Source: M3007 sp033764075 (GTDB lineage: Bacteria > Bacteroidota > Bacteroidia > Chitinophagales > Saprospiraceae). From it: DNA of 64,000 nt. The notes beneath the pieces were generated by a model, which was not told the DNA's origin, did not search any database, and saw nothing but the letters and a program-made list of their open reading frames with translations. Positions 46,578 to 55,831 of this stretch are shown here, piece by piece (within the stretch, counting starts at the first letter, position 1; the number at the start of each line of letters is the position of its first letter). The position numbers were made by a program, and so were the translations under genes. The stretch covers positions 1 to 64,000 of the forward strand of contig JANRJH010000044.1 of the NCBI GenBank assembly GCA_033764075.1. Reading direction: 5' to 3'.

Positions 46578-47129
46578 TCAAGGTTTGTAATGCTGCAGTA
46601 GAATGCCACAAGGGAAGACACGAGCCCCGGCCGGTTTCATATGGGTGCGGTCGTCGAAAATGGATAAACCCTGACCGATGGCGACCGGATTGACAAACAG
46701 GTATACATCATCAATCAAGCCATGACGCAGGAGCGCCGAAACGAAAGCGGCGCCTCCGTAAGCAATGAGGTCGCCGCCGGGTTGATTTTTGAGATCGGTT
46801 ACCGTTTGCACCAGATCGCCCTTGGCAAGCGTTGTATTGGGCCATCGATGCTCCTCCAGGGTAGTGGTGAATACCACTTTGGGCGTTTCTGAAAATTTGC
46901 GGGCAGCATCGTCGGCTGTTTCCGGGTTTTGTGCAGCGTTGCTCCAATGAGGAATGAACCCTTCGGCCAGTTTTCGGCCCAACAGGATAGTATCGACAGG
47001 ATTGGCGAGTTCGGTTACAAAGCTTTTCAGTTCATCGTCCCAATCCCATACCATCCAGTCCATTTCGCCATTGGGGCCGGCGATGTAGCCATCAATGCTG
47101 GTTTGTACTTGCAGTTTTAGCTTTCGCAT
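46578..47129 (-). CDS. Dihydrofolate reductase family protein (RibD C-terminal domain)
   Basis: 183 residues from the ATG at 47127-47129; the longer frame upstream has no family support. Bacterial DHFR-like fold of the YyaP/RibD type: KLQVQTSIDGYIAGPNGEMD (about 5-24), DTILLGRKLAEGF, KVVFTTTLEE, DLIAYGGAAFVSALLRHGLI (nucleotide-binding glycines), DDVYLFVNPVAIGQGLSIF. These stand-alone proteins bind NADPH; substrate is unknown and true folate reduction is not expected. Confidence 0.88.
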   Translation of the reverse strand: MRKLKLQVQTSIDGYIAGPNGEMDWMVWDWDDELKSFVTELANPVDTILLGRKLAEGFIPHWSNAAQNPETADDAARKFSETPKVVFTTTLEEHRWPNTTLAKGDLVQTVTDLKNQPGGDLIAYGGAAFVSALLRHGLIDDVYLFVNPVAIGQGLSIFDDRTHMKPAGARVFPCGILLQHYKP

Positions 47130-47227
47130 ACAGCGTGATCTTGAATATGAATTGTGTACTGGTTGGAAAAATTTACCACAAAGATAAATAAAATGTTTTA
47201 AATAAGGATAGAATTGATACAAAAATT

Positions 47228-47893
47228 TCAATCTCTTTTTTCCCCAAACACCGCCTCCAAAAACTCATTCATAATCATAGCCGTAGCCCCCCACACCACA
47301 TGCCCGTCTACTTCAAAGTAGGGCACACGGGGCAGGGTGATGCCGTTGCCCAGCGGCAGGTCAATCACCTTGCGGATATCGGGGTGTCTGAAAATGCGCA
47401 ATTCCGGTGTGATCACAGCCGCCACCTCGCCGGGCTGGGGAACAAACCGGGCTTCGCCCTCCAGCATACCGACAAACGGGTGCACGATATAGTTGCTCAC
47501 CGGTATGTACAACTCGGTGAGCCGGCCCAGGAGGCGTACGCGGGTGGGATCGATGCCCACTTCTTCTTCGGCTTCGCGCAGGGCCACCTGCTCAAGCGAT
47601 TCGTCCGTTTCCTCCCAGCGCCCGCCGGGAAAACTGACCTGACCGCTGTGCCGGTCTTTGGGGTTGCTCGTGCGCTGGATGAGCACCGTACGCCATTGCC
47701 CCTCGTGGTAGTGGAGGAGATTGAGCACCGAGGCTACGCGGGCGTCGGTGGTGGGTTGGGTGTAAAACTGCTCGTTGTCCTCCCGGCGTCGCAAAGAGGC
47801 CATGCGGTACTGGGCGTCCCGCCCCGGCAGGGGGGCCGCCAACCGGGCCTGCACCAACTCCGGAAAACCCGACTCAAACAACACGTGGGACAT
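47228..47893 (-). CDS. NUDIX hydrolase, CoA pyrophosphatase-like
   Basis: 221 residues. The NUDIX box is complete: GGRWEETDESLEQVALREAEEEVGI (about 88-112, quoted only as the pattern G-x5-E-x7-REAxEEVG). The preceding HSGQVSFPGGR and the following LLGRLTELYIPVSNYIVHPFVG match the CoA-pyrophosphatase subgroup (NudL/YeaB), which hydrolyses coenzyme A and acyl-CoA to phosphopantetheine and 3,5-ADP. Confidence 0.9.
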   Translation of the reverse strand: MSHVLFESGFPELVQARLAAPLPGRDAQYRMASLRRREDNEQFYTQPTTDARVASVLNLLHYHEGQWRTVLIQRTSNPKDRHSGQVSFPGGRWEETDESLEQVALREAEEEVGIDPTRVRLLGRLTELYIPVSNYIVHPFVGMLEGEARFVPQPGEVAAVITPELRIFRHPDIRKVIDLPLGNGITLPRVPYFEVDGHVVWGATAMIMNEFLEAVFGEKRD

Positions 47894-47926
47894 ACCTGAA
47901 CTAAATGCAAAACCCTGTCAAAAGGT

Positions 47927-48262
47927 TCAGCGGTCCTGAGCACCCAGGCGCGTCAGTTCCTGTTCCAGCCGGCTGGGGAACTTCAGGCGCGAACGGTGCC
48001 AGTAGTTGTATTGGAGGCGGTCGTCGCCAAAGTCGCATTGCCTGGCTTGTTCAAACAGGGATTGCTCCTCCTCGCGGAGGGTTTTGAGCTGGGCGATGTA
48101 GGCAACCGTGTCCATCGCGCCGGTGTTTTGCACCAGGGAGTCGGTCCTTTTCAGGAGCGCCTGATCGGCAGCGTGCAGTTGAACTGCGCAGGGAATTTTT
48201 TCCGGTTGGTTGCAGCACGTAGCCGTCAAAAGGGCCAGGGTCAAAGAAATCATCAGACGCAT
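47927..48262 (-). CDS. Small predicted lipoprotein, unknown function
   Basis: 111 residues from the ATG at 48260-48262. Signal MRLMISLTLALLTATCCNQP has a lipobox-like end (LTATC). The mature part is helical and charged (LKTLREEEQSLFEQARQCDF) and ends SRLEQELTRLGAQDR. No family recognised. It lies 33 bases upstream of the NUDIX gene on the same strand and divergent from the MFS gene. Confidence 0.6.
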   Translation of the reverse strand: MRLMISLTLALLTATCCNQPEKIPCAVQLHAADQALLKRTDSLVQNTGAMDTVAYIAQLKTLREEEQSLFEQARQCDFGDDRLQYNYWHRSRLKFPSRLEQELTRLGAQDR

Positions 48263-48338
48263 GCTGGTAAAATTTAGGAAATAAAAGTAGGGCATTTCTG
48301 TGTGAAAAAATTAATCCGGGAGACAAAAGTTTTCGGGA

Positions 48339-48346
48339 TAGCTTTG
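48339..48346 (+). promoter_or_regulatory. Candidate -7 element of the MFS gene
   Basis: TAGCTTTG fits TAnnTTTG and lies 21 bases before the ATG at 48368. No TTTG is found at the -33 distance. Confidence 0.4.
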
Positions 48347-48367
48347 TACCCAACTCAGCACAACTCC

Positions 48368-49591
48368 ATGCTCAGGCGATCGCCGGTTTACACCGTATTT
48401 CTGACGGTTTTTCTCGACATGCTCGGCGTGGGCATCGTCATTCCGGTGTTGCCCGCCCTGTTCATTGATCCGGGGAACGATTTCCTGCCCGCCCACTTCA
48501 CCCCGGCGCAGCGCAGTATCCTGTACGGGTATCTCGTGGCGGTGTACCCCATCATGCAGTTTTTTGGTGCGCCCATCCTGGGCGCGCTCAGCGATCGGTA
48601 CGGGCGCAAGCCCATGCTGCAGGTGTCGCTGCTCGGTACGCTGCTCGGTTACCTGCTGTTCGGCTGGGCCATTTTGACGCACAACCTCTGGTTGCTGTTC
48701 CTGAGTCGCATGTTGCCGGGCTTTACCGGAGGCAACATCAGCATCATCATGTCGGCTTTGTCGGACATCGCCGTGCCGGAAAACCGCACGAAGTTGTTTG
48801 GCCTCGTAGGCATGGCTTTTGGACTGGGATTCATCATGGGGCCGGCGATCGGGGGTATTCTGGCCGACAACACGGTGTTGCCCTGGTTCGACCACGCCAC
48901 CCCTTTTTGGTTTACAGCCGCACTCTCGCTGGCCAATCTGATTGTGGTGCAGGTTTTGTTTCCCGAGACCAACCGCAACCCGCGGGTCGCCACCCTGTCG
49001 TTCGCTGCCGGGTTCACCAACATCCGCAAGGCGTTCACCAGGCCCAACCTGAGGCTTATTTTTACCGTTTCCCTGCTGATCTCTCTGGGTTTTGCCTTTT
49101 TCACCCAGTTTTTCAGCGTGTATATGATGCAAACCTTCGCCTATACGGAGCGGCAGATCGGCATTTTGTTCGCCTGGGTAGGCTTCTGGCTGGTGTTCAC
49201 CCAGGGCTTCACCGTGCGGCGGGTGGCGCGCAAGGTTGCGCCGGAGCAGGTGTTGCGTTTTTCCATCCTGTTTTTAGGGTTGAGCATCGGCGCCGTGCTG
49301 TTGCCACAGGACGCAGCGTATGTGTATTTCATCAACCCGGTGATTGCCACCTTTCAGGGGCTCACGGCTCCCAACCTCACCACGGTGGTGTCTACCGCCG
49401 CACAGGCCGACGAGCAGGGGGAGGTGCTGGGCATCAACCAGAGCATGATCTCGGTGGGGCAGGCGCTGCCGCCGATCATTGCCGGCTACCTGAACACCCT
49501 GAGCGGGTCGTTTCCCCTGTTGGCCGGCATGGCCTTTATCCTGGCAGGGTGGGTGGTTTACATGGTCAGGAACCGCGTTCAGGTGGTCTGA
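48368..49591 (+). CDS. MFS transporter, TetA-like drug:proton antiporter
   Basis: 407 residues from ATG 48368, with twelve hydrophobic segments. FLTVFLDMLGVGIVIPVLPALF is the first TM of the TCR/Tet group, and GALSDRYGRKPML (about 85-97) is the MFS motif A between TM2 and TM3; GLVGMAFGLGFIMGPAIGG in TM5 is motif C of antiporters. It probably exports hydrophobic compounds; resistance to tetracycline cannot be asserted. The last 13 bases overlap the convergent LpxH-like gene. Confidence 0.9.
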   Translation: MLRRSPVYTVFLTVFLDMLGVGIVIPVLPALFIDPGNDFLPAHFTPAQRSILYGYLVAVYPIMQFFGAPILGALSDRYGRKPMLQVSLLGTLLGYLLFGWAILTHNLWLLFLSRMLPGFTGGNISIIMSALSDIAVPENRTKLFGLVGMAFGLGFIMGPAIGGILADNTVLPWFDHATPFWFTAALSLANLIVVQVLFPETNRNPRVATLSFAAGFTNIRKAFTRPNLRLIFTVSLLISLGFAFFTQFFSVYMMQTFAYTERQIGILFAWVGFWLVFTQGFTVRRVARKVAPEQVLRFSILFLGLSIGAVLLPQDAAYVYFINPVIATFQGLTAPNLTTVVSTAAQADEQGEVLGINQSMISVGQALPPIIAGYLNTLSGSFPLLAGMAFILAGWVVYMVRNRVQVV

Positions 49592-50421
49592 AGGGCCGCC
49601 ATGCCGCTCCGGTCGGAGCGTTCGCGACTGATTTCAGGCTGTGCCGGTACCGCTTGTGTGGCGGTGGCGGGCGCGAAGGCGGATTCGTCGTACTTGTACA
49701 GGCTCCATTCGCCGTTCACAAACTCGAGGGCGGTAAGGTGTTCGACCCAGTCGCCGCTGTTCATGTAGGTCACCTGCCGGCTGTTGTCTACGGTGACGGT
49801 TCTGATCTGCGGCTGGTGGATGTGTCCGCACAGCACGTAATCATACCCTTTTTCGGCCGCCAGTTGGATGGCCACCTCTTCGAAGTCGCTGATGAATTTT
49901 ACGGCGCCTTTTACGCCTTTTTTCACACGGGCGGCAAACGACACCGGGGGCAGGTTCAGGGTGCGGCGGAACCAGTTGATGCTGCGGTTGATGCGGATAA
50001 GCAAGTCGTACCCTTCGCCGCCCAGTTTGGCCAGCCACCGCGCGCGCTGAACGCTGGCGTCGAACACATCACCGTGGAATACCCAGTGGGTCTTGCCGTC
50101 AACCTGGAAAACCAGCTTGTTGCGCAGGTGCACGATGCCGAGCGAGAACTCGCCGAACTTGCGCAACAGATCGTCGTGGTTGCCGGTCAGGTAGTACACT
50201 TTGGTGCCGTTGACGGCCATTTTCAGGATCCGACGCACGACTTCCAGGTGCTCTTTAGGGAAATAGCTTTTTTTAAAATACCAGATGTCGAAAATATCGC
50301 CGTTCAACACCAGCGTCCGGGGTTGAATGCTGCGCAGGTAGTGGTGAAGTTCCCGGGCATGGCATCCGTAGGTTCCGAGGTGAATATCGGAAAGCACCAC
50401 GATGTCGAGTTCTCGTTTCAT
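49579..50421 (-). CDS. UDP-2,3-diacylglucosamine pyrophosphatase-like metallophosphoesterase (LpxH family)
   Basis: 280 residues. Full calcineurin-type metal site: VVLSDIHLGTYG, LVLNGDIFDIWYF, LTGNHDDLLR, VFHGDVFDA, LCGHIHQPQI. NGDIFDIW plus the helical insertion with R/K residues (about 130-190) is the LpxH pattern, the enzyme that makes lipid X for lipid A on the inner face of the membrane. Many Bacteroidota carry this longer variant with an extra tail (here about 255-280, Q/A/R-rich). Some members act on other substrates. Confidence 0.82.
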   Translation of the reverse strand: MKRELDIVVLSDIHLGTYGCHARELHHYLRSIQPRTLVLNGDIFDIWYFKKSYFPKEHLEVVRRILKMAVNGTKVYYLTGNHDDLLRKFGEFSLGIVHLRNKLVFQVDGKTHWVFHGDVFDASVQRARWLAKLGGEGYDLLIRINRSINWFRRTLNLPPVSFAARVKKGVKGAVKFISDFEEVAIQLAAEKGYDYVLCGHIHQPQIRTVTVDNSRQVTYMNSGDWVEHLTALEFVNGEWSLYKYDESAFAPATATQAVPAQPEISRERSDRSGMAALQTT

Positions 50422-50529
50422 GTCAGCGGTTACAAGTGCAGGAGATTAGAAAACATTTGAGCAAAATTACCCTGCACGCATCAACTGCATGTTAACGATA
50501 TATGAATTTTAGGTTATCTTTATTTGGGG

Positions 50530-50802
50530 CTATTGTCTTTTTTTGTGTCCTATCGGGATATTATTTGAATTTGAATGGTTAATTTTATCTATTATTTTGC
50601 GCCACAGATCGGTGGGCGGGTGCATTTTTTTCAATCTATTGTTAAGAAAGTCTTTGAGGGGCGGGTCGTTCTGAATGGTCAGGGGTTGATCCGGACGAAT
50701 TCGCGGTGCGGGGGTAATCTGGTCGGGGCCCTGGGGTGCTTGTTCGCCTTTTAATTCGGCGGGTTGCTGTTTGTTGCCTTGGTCAACGAGTGTGCTTTTC
50801 AT
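50530..50802 (-). CDS. Small hypothetical protein downstream of the sigma factor gene
   Basis: 90 residues, hydrophilic and without TM. A proline/glutamine-rich first half is followed by LKDFLNNRLKKMHPPTDLWRKIIDKINH. It is read 69 bases after the ECF sigma gene on the same strand. The position is that of a regulator partner, but it lacks the TM segment of usual anti-sigma factors; a soluble anti-sigma role is only a guess. Confidence 0.5.
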   Translation of the reverse strand: MKSTLVDQGNKQQPAELKGEQAPQGPDQITPAPRIRPDQPLTIQNDPPLKDFLNNRLKKMHPPTDLWRKIIDKINHSNSNNIPIGHKKRQ

Positions 50803-50871
50803 AGCAAAATCTGTTTATATCAAAGAAAAAAGGTTTACCTGACCGGCGGGGCCGGGTTGGTAAACCTTGTG

Positions 50872-51492
50872 TCAGGCGGGCATGCGTTTGTCTCCGTCCG
50901 TTTGGCGACCGATATAGCCTTGAGAGAGGGCGTATTGGTACAGCTTCTCTTTCAGGGCGTCGCGGCCGCGGCTGAGGCGGGAGCGCACAGTGCCGATGGG
51001 ACAGTCCATGATGGCTGCAATTTCCTCGTAGGTGAAGTCCTCCAGTTCGAGCAGCACGGCCACGCGTTGTTCCGCGTTGAGCAGGGAGAGTGCGTTGGTC
51101 ACCTCGTCGCCCAGGAGCCGGAAATACAGGTCTTCGTGCATTTCGGAGAAGTTCGTACGCTCGATTTCATCCTCATGGTGCGTGGCCACTACTTCTGCGA
51201 AGTCAGTAATCTTCGGCTTGCGCGCGGTGGCGCGACAACCGTTGATAAAGGCATTGCGGCAGATGGTGTACAGCCAAGCCTTGGCGTTGGTGTTCGGCAG
51301 GTACGAGTCGATGCTGTTCCATGCTTTGAGCAGGGCGTCCTGAACCAGATCTTCGGCAGCAGTGCCGTCGTTGGTCAGTCGGTAGGCAAACGCGTACAGC
51401 CCTCCGAACAAGGGATGGAACTCCCGCTCGAAGATGCGCATACGGCTCTCGTAGTCCAGCGATTCGCCGATCGTTTTAGTAATCGTTGCCAT
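50872..51492 (-). CDS. ECF-type RNA polymerase sigma factor
   Basis: 206 residues. Region 2: FHPLFGGLYAFAYRLTNDGT then AAEDLVQDALLKAWNSIDSY (about 27-66), with the WLYTICRNAFINGCR helix. Region 4: LLNAEQRVAVLLELEDFTYEE and IAAIMDCPIGTVRSRLSRGR (about 138-180). A 70-residue acidic linker rich in E, D and H connects them. It should direct polymerase to stress or surface-function promoters. No membrane anti-sigma gene is adjacent. Confidence 0.93.
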   Translation of the reverse strand: MATITKTIGESLDYESRMRIFEREFHPLFGGLYAFAYRLTNDGTAAEDLVQDALLKAWNSIDSYLPNTNAKAWLYTICRNAFINGCRATARKPKITDFAEVVATHHEDEIERTNFSEMHEDLYFRLLGDEVTNALSLLNAEQRVAVLLELEDFTYEEIAAIMDCPIGTVRSRLSRGRDALKEKLYQYALSQGYIGRQTDGDKRMPA

Positions 51493-51560
51493 ATAAAAAT
51501 AGATTGACGAAAATGAAAACGACGGCGCCCGGGCAAAAAGTTCCGACCGGGTGAAAAAAA

Positions 51561-52373
51561 TTACGTTTTCGAAAAATATTTTTTGGTCACGGCCTGGGCG
51601 GCGTCGAATATGCCCGGGCTGGCCACGAGTAACTCACCTTCGAACAGGTAGTCCTTGTCGCTGCCGAAGTTGCCCAACACGCCGCCGGCCTCCGCCACGA
51701 TGACGGCGCCGCCGGCAATATCCCACGGGCTGAGCCCGTACTCAAAAAAAACGTCGTAATGCCCGGCGGCCACGTAGGCCAGGTCCAGCGCCGCAGCGCC
51801 GAAGCGCCGCACGCCGCGCGACGAAGCCATGAACGCCCGCATGGCGCCGAACCAGCCGTCAGCGCGGTCGAACTGGTGATAAGGGAATCCGGTGGCGATC
51901 AGGGCCTCCCGCAGATCGGTCCGTCCGGAAACGCGGATCGGGCGCCCGTCGAGGTAGGCGCCGCCGCCCGTCCAGGCATAATACTGCTGGGCGAGGGGCA
52001 CATGCTCCACCACGCCCACCACCACGCGACCGTGCACCTGCAGCCCGACGCTCACGGCATAGTGCGGCAGGTTGTACAGGAAGTTGGTGGTGCCGTCAAG
52101 CGGGTCAATGATCCACTGCATGTCGGCGCGCGCCTGCGCCACCGTTTCTTCTTCCGTCAGGAAGGCGGCTTCCGGCAACAATGCTTGCAGGTCCGCCACC
52201 AGCATCTCTTCGGCCGTGCGGTCGACATAACTGACCAGACCGTTCATGAATTTTTCCTCGATCTGCCCGGTCTGCACTTTACCGGCCTCTCCGCGGATGA
52301 AATCGGCCGCCCGGCGCACGGCGCGGCGCGTTTGTTCGGTGAGGGATTGCAGTTCGTCGTGTGTAAATGCCAT
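51561..52373 (-). CDS. Inositol monophosphatase family protein
   Basis: 270 residues. Lithium-sensitive phosphatase fold: EEKFMNGLVSYVDRTAEEML (about 40-59), LTEEE acidic loop, WIIDPLDGTTNFLYNLP (catalytic D-x-D-G-T), ARC-like VRRFGAAALDLAYVAAG, and SPWDIAGGAVIVAEAGG. Substrate may be inositol phosphate, a sugar phosphate or PAP; the sequence alone does not separate these. Thirty-six bases after the flippase gene ends on the opposite side of the same strand. Confidence 0.9.
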   Translation of the reverse strand: MAFTHDELQSLTEQTRRAVRRAADFIRGEAGKVQTGQIEEKFMNGLVSYVDRTAEEMLVADLQALLPEAAFLTEEETVAQARADMQWIIDPLDGTTNFLYNLPHYAVSVGLQVHGRVVVGVVEHVPLAQQYYAWTGGGAYLDGRPIRVSGRTDLREALIATGFPYHQFDRADGWFGAMRAFMASSRGVRRFGAAALDLAYVAAGHYDVFFEYGLSPWDIAGGAVIVAEAGGVLGNFGSDKDYLFEGELLVASPGIFDAAQAVTKKYFSKT

Positions 52374-52409
52374 GGAATGGTGGGTTTGGAGCCGAAAGGT
52401 AGCGGGTTT

Positions 52410-53864
52410 TCAGCGCCTGGACAGGCGAAAAAAAAGCACCGTGTAGGCGGTCAGCATGCCGGTGCGCAGGATCCACCGGCCCGGCTCGTGCATGCCCGGC
52501 GACAACCACTGATCCAGCGCGTACAACAGCAAGGCCACGCAGACGTAAGCCGCCATTTTCGCCAGCGGATACGGAACCGGGTAGTGCTGTTGACCGACGT
52601 ACCAGGTGGTGGCGCACATAAACGCATAACACACCAGGGTGGCCCAGGCCGAGCCGTAGTAACCCATGTGCGGGATGAGCAACACGTTCAGTAGGATGGT
52701 GATGCCGGCGCCGGCCAGGGCGATCCAGGCGCCCGTCGCCGTTTTGTCCTTGAGCCGAAACCACACGGAGACATTGTAGTACACCCCCAGTAATACGTTG
52801 GCCACCAGCAGAATGGGCACCACGCCCAGCCCTTCGTGATACGCCGGGTTGCGCAGGAAATGCTTCAGCACCGGCAGGAACAAAAGGATGCCCAACATGG
52901 CCGCCGAAGCGGCGAGGGTGAACCATTTGGCCGCTTCGGCCAGGATGCGCGGGCTGTCCGAATCGCCTGCGGTCCGGAAAAAATACGGCTCCGCCGCGTA
53001 CCGGTAGGCCTGGGTGAACAGGGTGATGAGCATGGCCAGTTTGTAATTGGCGCCATAGATACCCAGCTGGGCGCGGTTCCACGCCGTGCTGCCGGGCAGC
53101 AGGTAGATGAGGATGCTGCGGTCGAGCATCTCATTCACCACGCCGGCCAGGCTCACGACCACGAGCGGGCCGGCGTACCGCAGCATTTGCCTGAGCAGTG
53201 CAGGATCGTACACCCGCAGTCGGATCCGCAGCGTCGGCGCGAGCAGCAGCAGCGTGACCGCGCTGGCAGCCAGGTTGGCCAAAAAGATGTAGCCCACCTG
53301 GACTTCGGGCGACCAAACCCGGTGCACCCAGTGCCAACCCTGTCCGGCTGCCCACGGGCAGAAAACGAGCCAAAAGACGTTCAACCCGATGTTTACCCCG
53401 ATGTTGACCAGCTTGATGCCCACAAAAGGCAACGGCCGCTGCTCCAGGCGCAGGCGCGCGAAAGGCAACTCGGCGAGCGCATCCAGCCCCAGAATCAGCG
53501 CGAAATACCGAACGTATTCGGGATGGTCGCCTATGAGCAGCCAACCGGACAAGGGGCCGCTGAGCACCAGCATACCCGCCGACAACGCCAGGGTGGTCAG
53601 GGTTAGCGTGCCCAGACCCGTGGTGTAGGCCCGCTCCCGATCGGCCTCCGGCGTGCCGAAACGGAAAAAAGCAGACTCCATGCGGTACGCGTACAACACC
53701 ATCAGAAACCCCGAATAGGCAAACATCTGGGTGACGATCCCGTAGTCGGCGGTCTGCTTCAATACCCCCGTGTACAGCGGCACCAGCAGGTAGTTCAGGA
53801 ACCTGCCCAGAATGGTGCTCAGGCCGTACAGGGCGGTTTGGGAGGCGAGTTGGCGAAGAGACAT
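52410..53864 (-). CDS. Polysaccharide flippase (Wzx/MATE-like oligosaccharide exporter)
   Basis: 484 residues from the ATG at 53862-53864, chosen because the family begins with the RQLASQTALYGLSTILGRFLNYLLVP-type first helix; the longer upstream frame runs into a heptamer repeat. About twelve to fourteen TM segments of the MOP superfamily. Conserved landmarks: VPLYTGVL, YRMESAFFRF, YGANYKLAMLITLFTQAYRY and PYFFR. It should move lipid-linked glycans across the inner membrane. No glycosyltransferases are next to it, but the glycan-type genes between rpoB and rpoC may serve the same pathway. Confidence 0.9.
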   Translation of the reverse strand: MSLRQLASQTALYGLSTILGRFLNYLLVPLYTGVLKQTADYGIVTQMFAYSGFLMVLYAYRMESAFFRFGTPEADRERAYTTGLGTLTLTTLALSAGMLVLSGPLSGWLLIGDHPEYVRYFALILGLDALAELPFARLRLEQRPLPFVGIKLVNIGVNIGLNVFWLVFCPWAAGQGWHWVHRVWSPEVQVGYIFLANLAASAVTLLLLAPTLRIRLRVYDPALLRQMLRYAGPLVVVSLAGVVNEMLDRSILIYLLPGSTAWNRAQLGIYGANYKLAMLITLFTQAYRYAAEPYFFRTAGDSDSPRILAEAAKWFTLAASAAMLGILLFLPVLKHFLRNPAYHEGLGVVPILLVANVLLGVYYNVSVWFRLKDKTATGAWIALAGAGITILLNVLLIPHMGYYGSAWATLVCYAFMCATTWYVGQQHYPVPYPLAKMAAYVCVALLLYALDQWLSPGMHEPGRWILRTGMLTAYTVLFFRLSRR

Positions 53865-53867
53865 GGC

Positions 53868-53902
53868 GAATGCGGAATGCGGAATGCGGAATGTGGAATG
53901 CG
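53868..53902. repeat. Heptamer repeat GAATGCG x5 before the flippase gene
   Basis: Five units (GAATGCG x3, GAATGTG, GAATGCG) begin three bases upstream of the flippase start codon. Placement directly at the start codon is the same as for the clpB array. Confidence 0.85.
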
Positions 53903-53949
53903 CACGGTGAAAAACACAAAAGGGGGCTGCTGAAGAAACCGGGTATTTT

Positions 53950-54243
53950 TTATTGGCCTTCCAGTGCCCGGATTTCGGCGATGCGGCTGAATATGGAAAG
54001 CGCGGCGAATCCGATGACAAACCAGTGGAACAGGCTCCACTCAAAGACGCCGTCTGGGGTGGTGGTTTTTTTGACGAAGGCGGCGAGCAGTGCGCCCAGG
54101 AGGGGAGCAGCGACGGCGACGATGACAAACCCGAGGTAATAAGTCGTTTCTTTGTCCGGCGCCTTGAGTTGTTGCAGGTGAAAAGTGAGTCCGGCAAGAA
54201 AGATCAAAGAGACCGCGCTGAGGATGGGCTGAAAATATTTCAT
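53950..54243 (-). CDS. Small integral membrane protein, unknown function
   Basis: 97 residues with three hydrophobic segments (PILSAVSLIFLAGLTFHL, YYLGFVIVAVAAPLLGALLAA, FHWFVIGFAALSIFSRI). No family recognised. It is read in the direction of the flippase gene, 85 bases upstream of it, and divergent from the aldehyde dehydrogenase gene. Confidence 0.65.
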   Translation of the reverse strand: MKYFQPILSAVSLIFLAGLTFHLQQLKAPDKETTYYLGFVIVAVAAPLLGALLAAFVKKTTTPDGVFEWSLFHWFVIGFAALSIFSRIAEIRALEGQ

Positions 54244-54363
54244 GCTTTTTCCTGAATTTTAAACAAAAGTAGACAATCGGTTGTCGATAGCTTGCACCGA
54301 CAAAAAAAAATGCTCGAAACGCCCGGCATCACCGCGCTTTTTGTGCATCCAACATTCCGGATA

Positions 54364-55821
54364 ATGATCGCACTTAAAGACAGTAATCTGCTGCACCCGC
54401 AAGCCTTCATCAATGGCGCCTGGACGAACGCCGACACCCACGCCGTTTTTCCCGTAATCAACCCGGCAACCGGCGAAACGATTGCCGGGGTGGCCGATTG
54501 CGGCCCCGCCGAAACGGCCCGCGCCATCGCTGCCGCCGAAGCGGCCCTGCCGGCCTGGAAAAACAAAACGGCCATGCAGCGCGGCCGCATCCTGCGCGCC
54601 TGGCACGATTTATTGTTGGAACACGCCGACGACCTGGCCGCGCTCATGACCGCCGAACAAGGCAAGCCGCTGGCCGAGGCCCGTGGGGAGGTGCGCTACG
54701 GGGCCACCTTTGTGGAGTGGTTCGCCGAAGAGGGCAAGCGCGTGTACGGCGACATCATTCCGCCCCAGCTGCCCGGTCAGCGTTTGCTCGTGATCAAACA
54801 GCCGGTGGGCGTGGTGGCCGCCATCACCCCGTGGAACTTTCCCCTGGCCATGATCACCCGCAAGGTAGCGCCCGCCCTGGCGGCCGGCTGCACCGTGGTG
54901 GTGAAGCCCTCCGAAGAAACACCCCTCACCGCCCTGGCCCTGGCCGAGCTGGCGCAGCGCGCCGGCATGCCGGCCGGGGTGCTCAACGTCGTCACCGGAA
55001 TGGATGCCCCGGCCATCGGCCGTGCGCTGACCGACAGTCCGGTGGTGCGCAAACTCTCCTTTACCGGCAGCACGGAGGTGGGCAAGCTACTCATGCGCCA
55101 GTGCGCCGACACCGTGAAAAAAATATCGCTGGAGCTGGGCGGCAACGCGCCCTTTATCGTGTTCGACGACGCCGACCTCGACGCGGCCGTGGAAGGCGCC
55201 ATGGCCTCCAAATACCGGAATGCTGGCCAGACCTGCATCTGCGCCAACCGGATTTTTGCGCAGGACGGTATTTACGACGCCTTTCTGGAGAAATTCGCTG
55301 CGGCTGTCGCCGGCCAGAAAGTGGGCCCCGGCGCCGAATCCGGCGTGCAGATCGGCCCGCTGATCAACCGTGAGGCTTTAGAAAAGGTGGCGCGGCTCGT
55401 GGGCGACGCCGTGGGCAAAGGGGCCCGCGTGGTCACCGGTGGGCGCACGCACGCGCTGGGCGGCACCTTTTTTGAGCCGACGGTGCTGGCCGACATCCAT
55501 CCGGACATGAACATCGTGCAGGAAGAAATTTTCGGCCCTGTGGCGCCCGTCGCGCGTTTTGCCACCGAAGACGAGGTGATCCGCATGGCCAACGACACCC
55601 CGTACGGACTGGCTGCCTACTTCTACGGCCGCGACATCGGGCGCGTGTTCCGCGTGGCCGAAGCGCTGGAGTACGGCATGGTGGGCGTTAACACCGGGGT
55701 ATTGGGCACCGCCGTAGCCCCCTTCGGCGGGATGAAGGAGAGCGGGATCGGCCGCGAAGGCTCGAAGTACGGGATCGAGGAGTTTGTGGAGGTCAAGTAT
55801 GTTTGTTTGGCGGGGGTGTGA
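54364..55821 (+). CDS. gabD: NAD(P)-dependent succinate-semialdehyde dehydrogenase (GabD-like)
   Basis: 485 residues from ATG 54364; the 24 residues before it in the open frame are not conserved. Aldehyde dehydrogenase fold: AAITPWNFPLAMITRK, VKPSEETPLTALALAEL, SFTGSTEVGK, catalytic base in LELGGNAPFIVFDDADLD (Glu), nucleophile in NAGQTCICANR (Cys), EEIFGPVAPVARF, and the C-terminal FGGMKESGIGREGSKYG. The double cysteine CIC and SGIGREG tail are those of GabD enzymes of the GABA shunt. Confidence 0.92.
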   Translation: MIALKDSNLLHPQAFINGAWTNADTHAVFPVINPATGETIAGVADCGPAETARAIAAAEAALPAWKNKTAMQRGRILRAWHDLLLEHADDLAALMTAEQGKPLAEARGEVRYGATFVEWFAEEGKRVYGDIIPPQLPGQRLLVIKQPVGVVAAITPWNFPLAMITRKVAPALAAGCTVVVKPSEETPLTALALAELAQRAGMPAGVLNVVTGMDAPAIGRALTDSPVVRKLSFTGSTEVGKLLMRQCADTVKKISLELGGNAPFIVFDDADLDAAVEGAMASKYRNAGQTCICANRIFAQDGIYDAFLEKFAAAVAGQKVGPGAESGVQIGPLINREALEKVARLVGDAVGKGARVVTGGRTHALGGTFFEPTVLADIHPDMNIVQEEIFGPVAPVARFATEDEVIRMANDTPYGLAAYFYGRDIGRVFRVAEALEYGMVGVNTGVLGTAVAPFGGMKESGIGREGSKYGIEEFVEVKYVCLAGV

Positions 55822-55831
55822 AGGGCACGGA

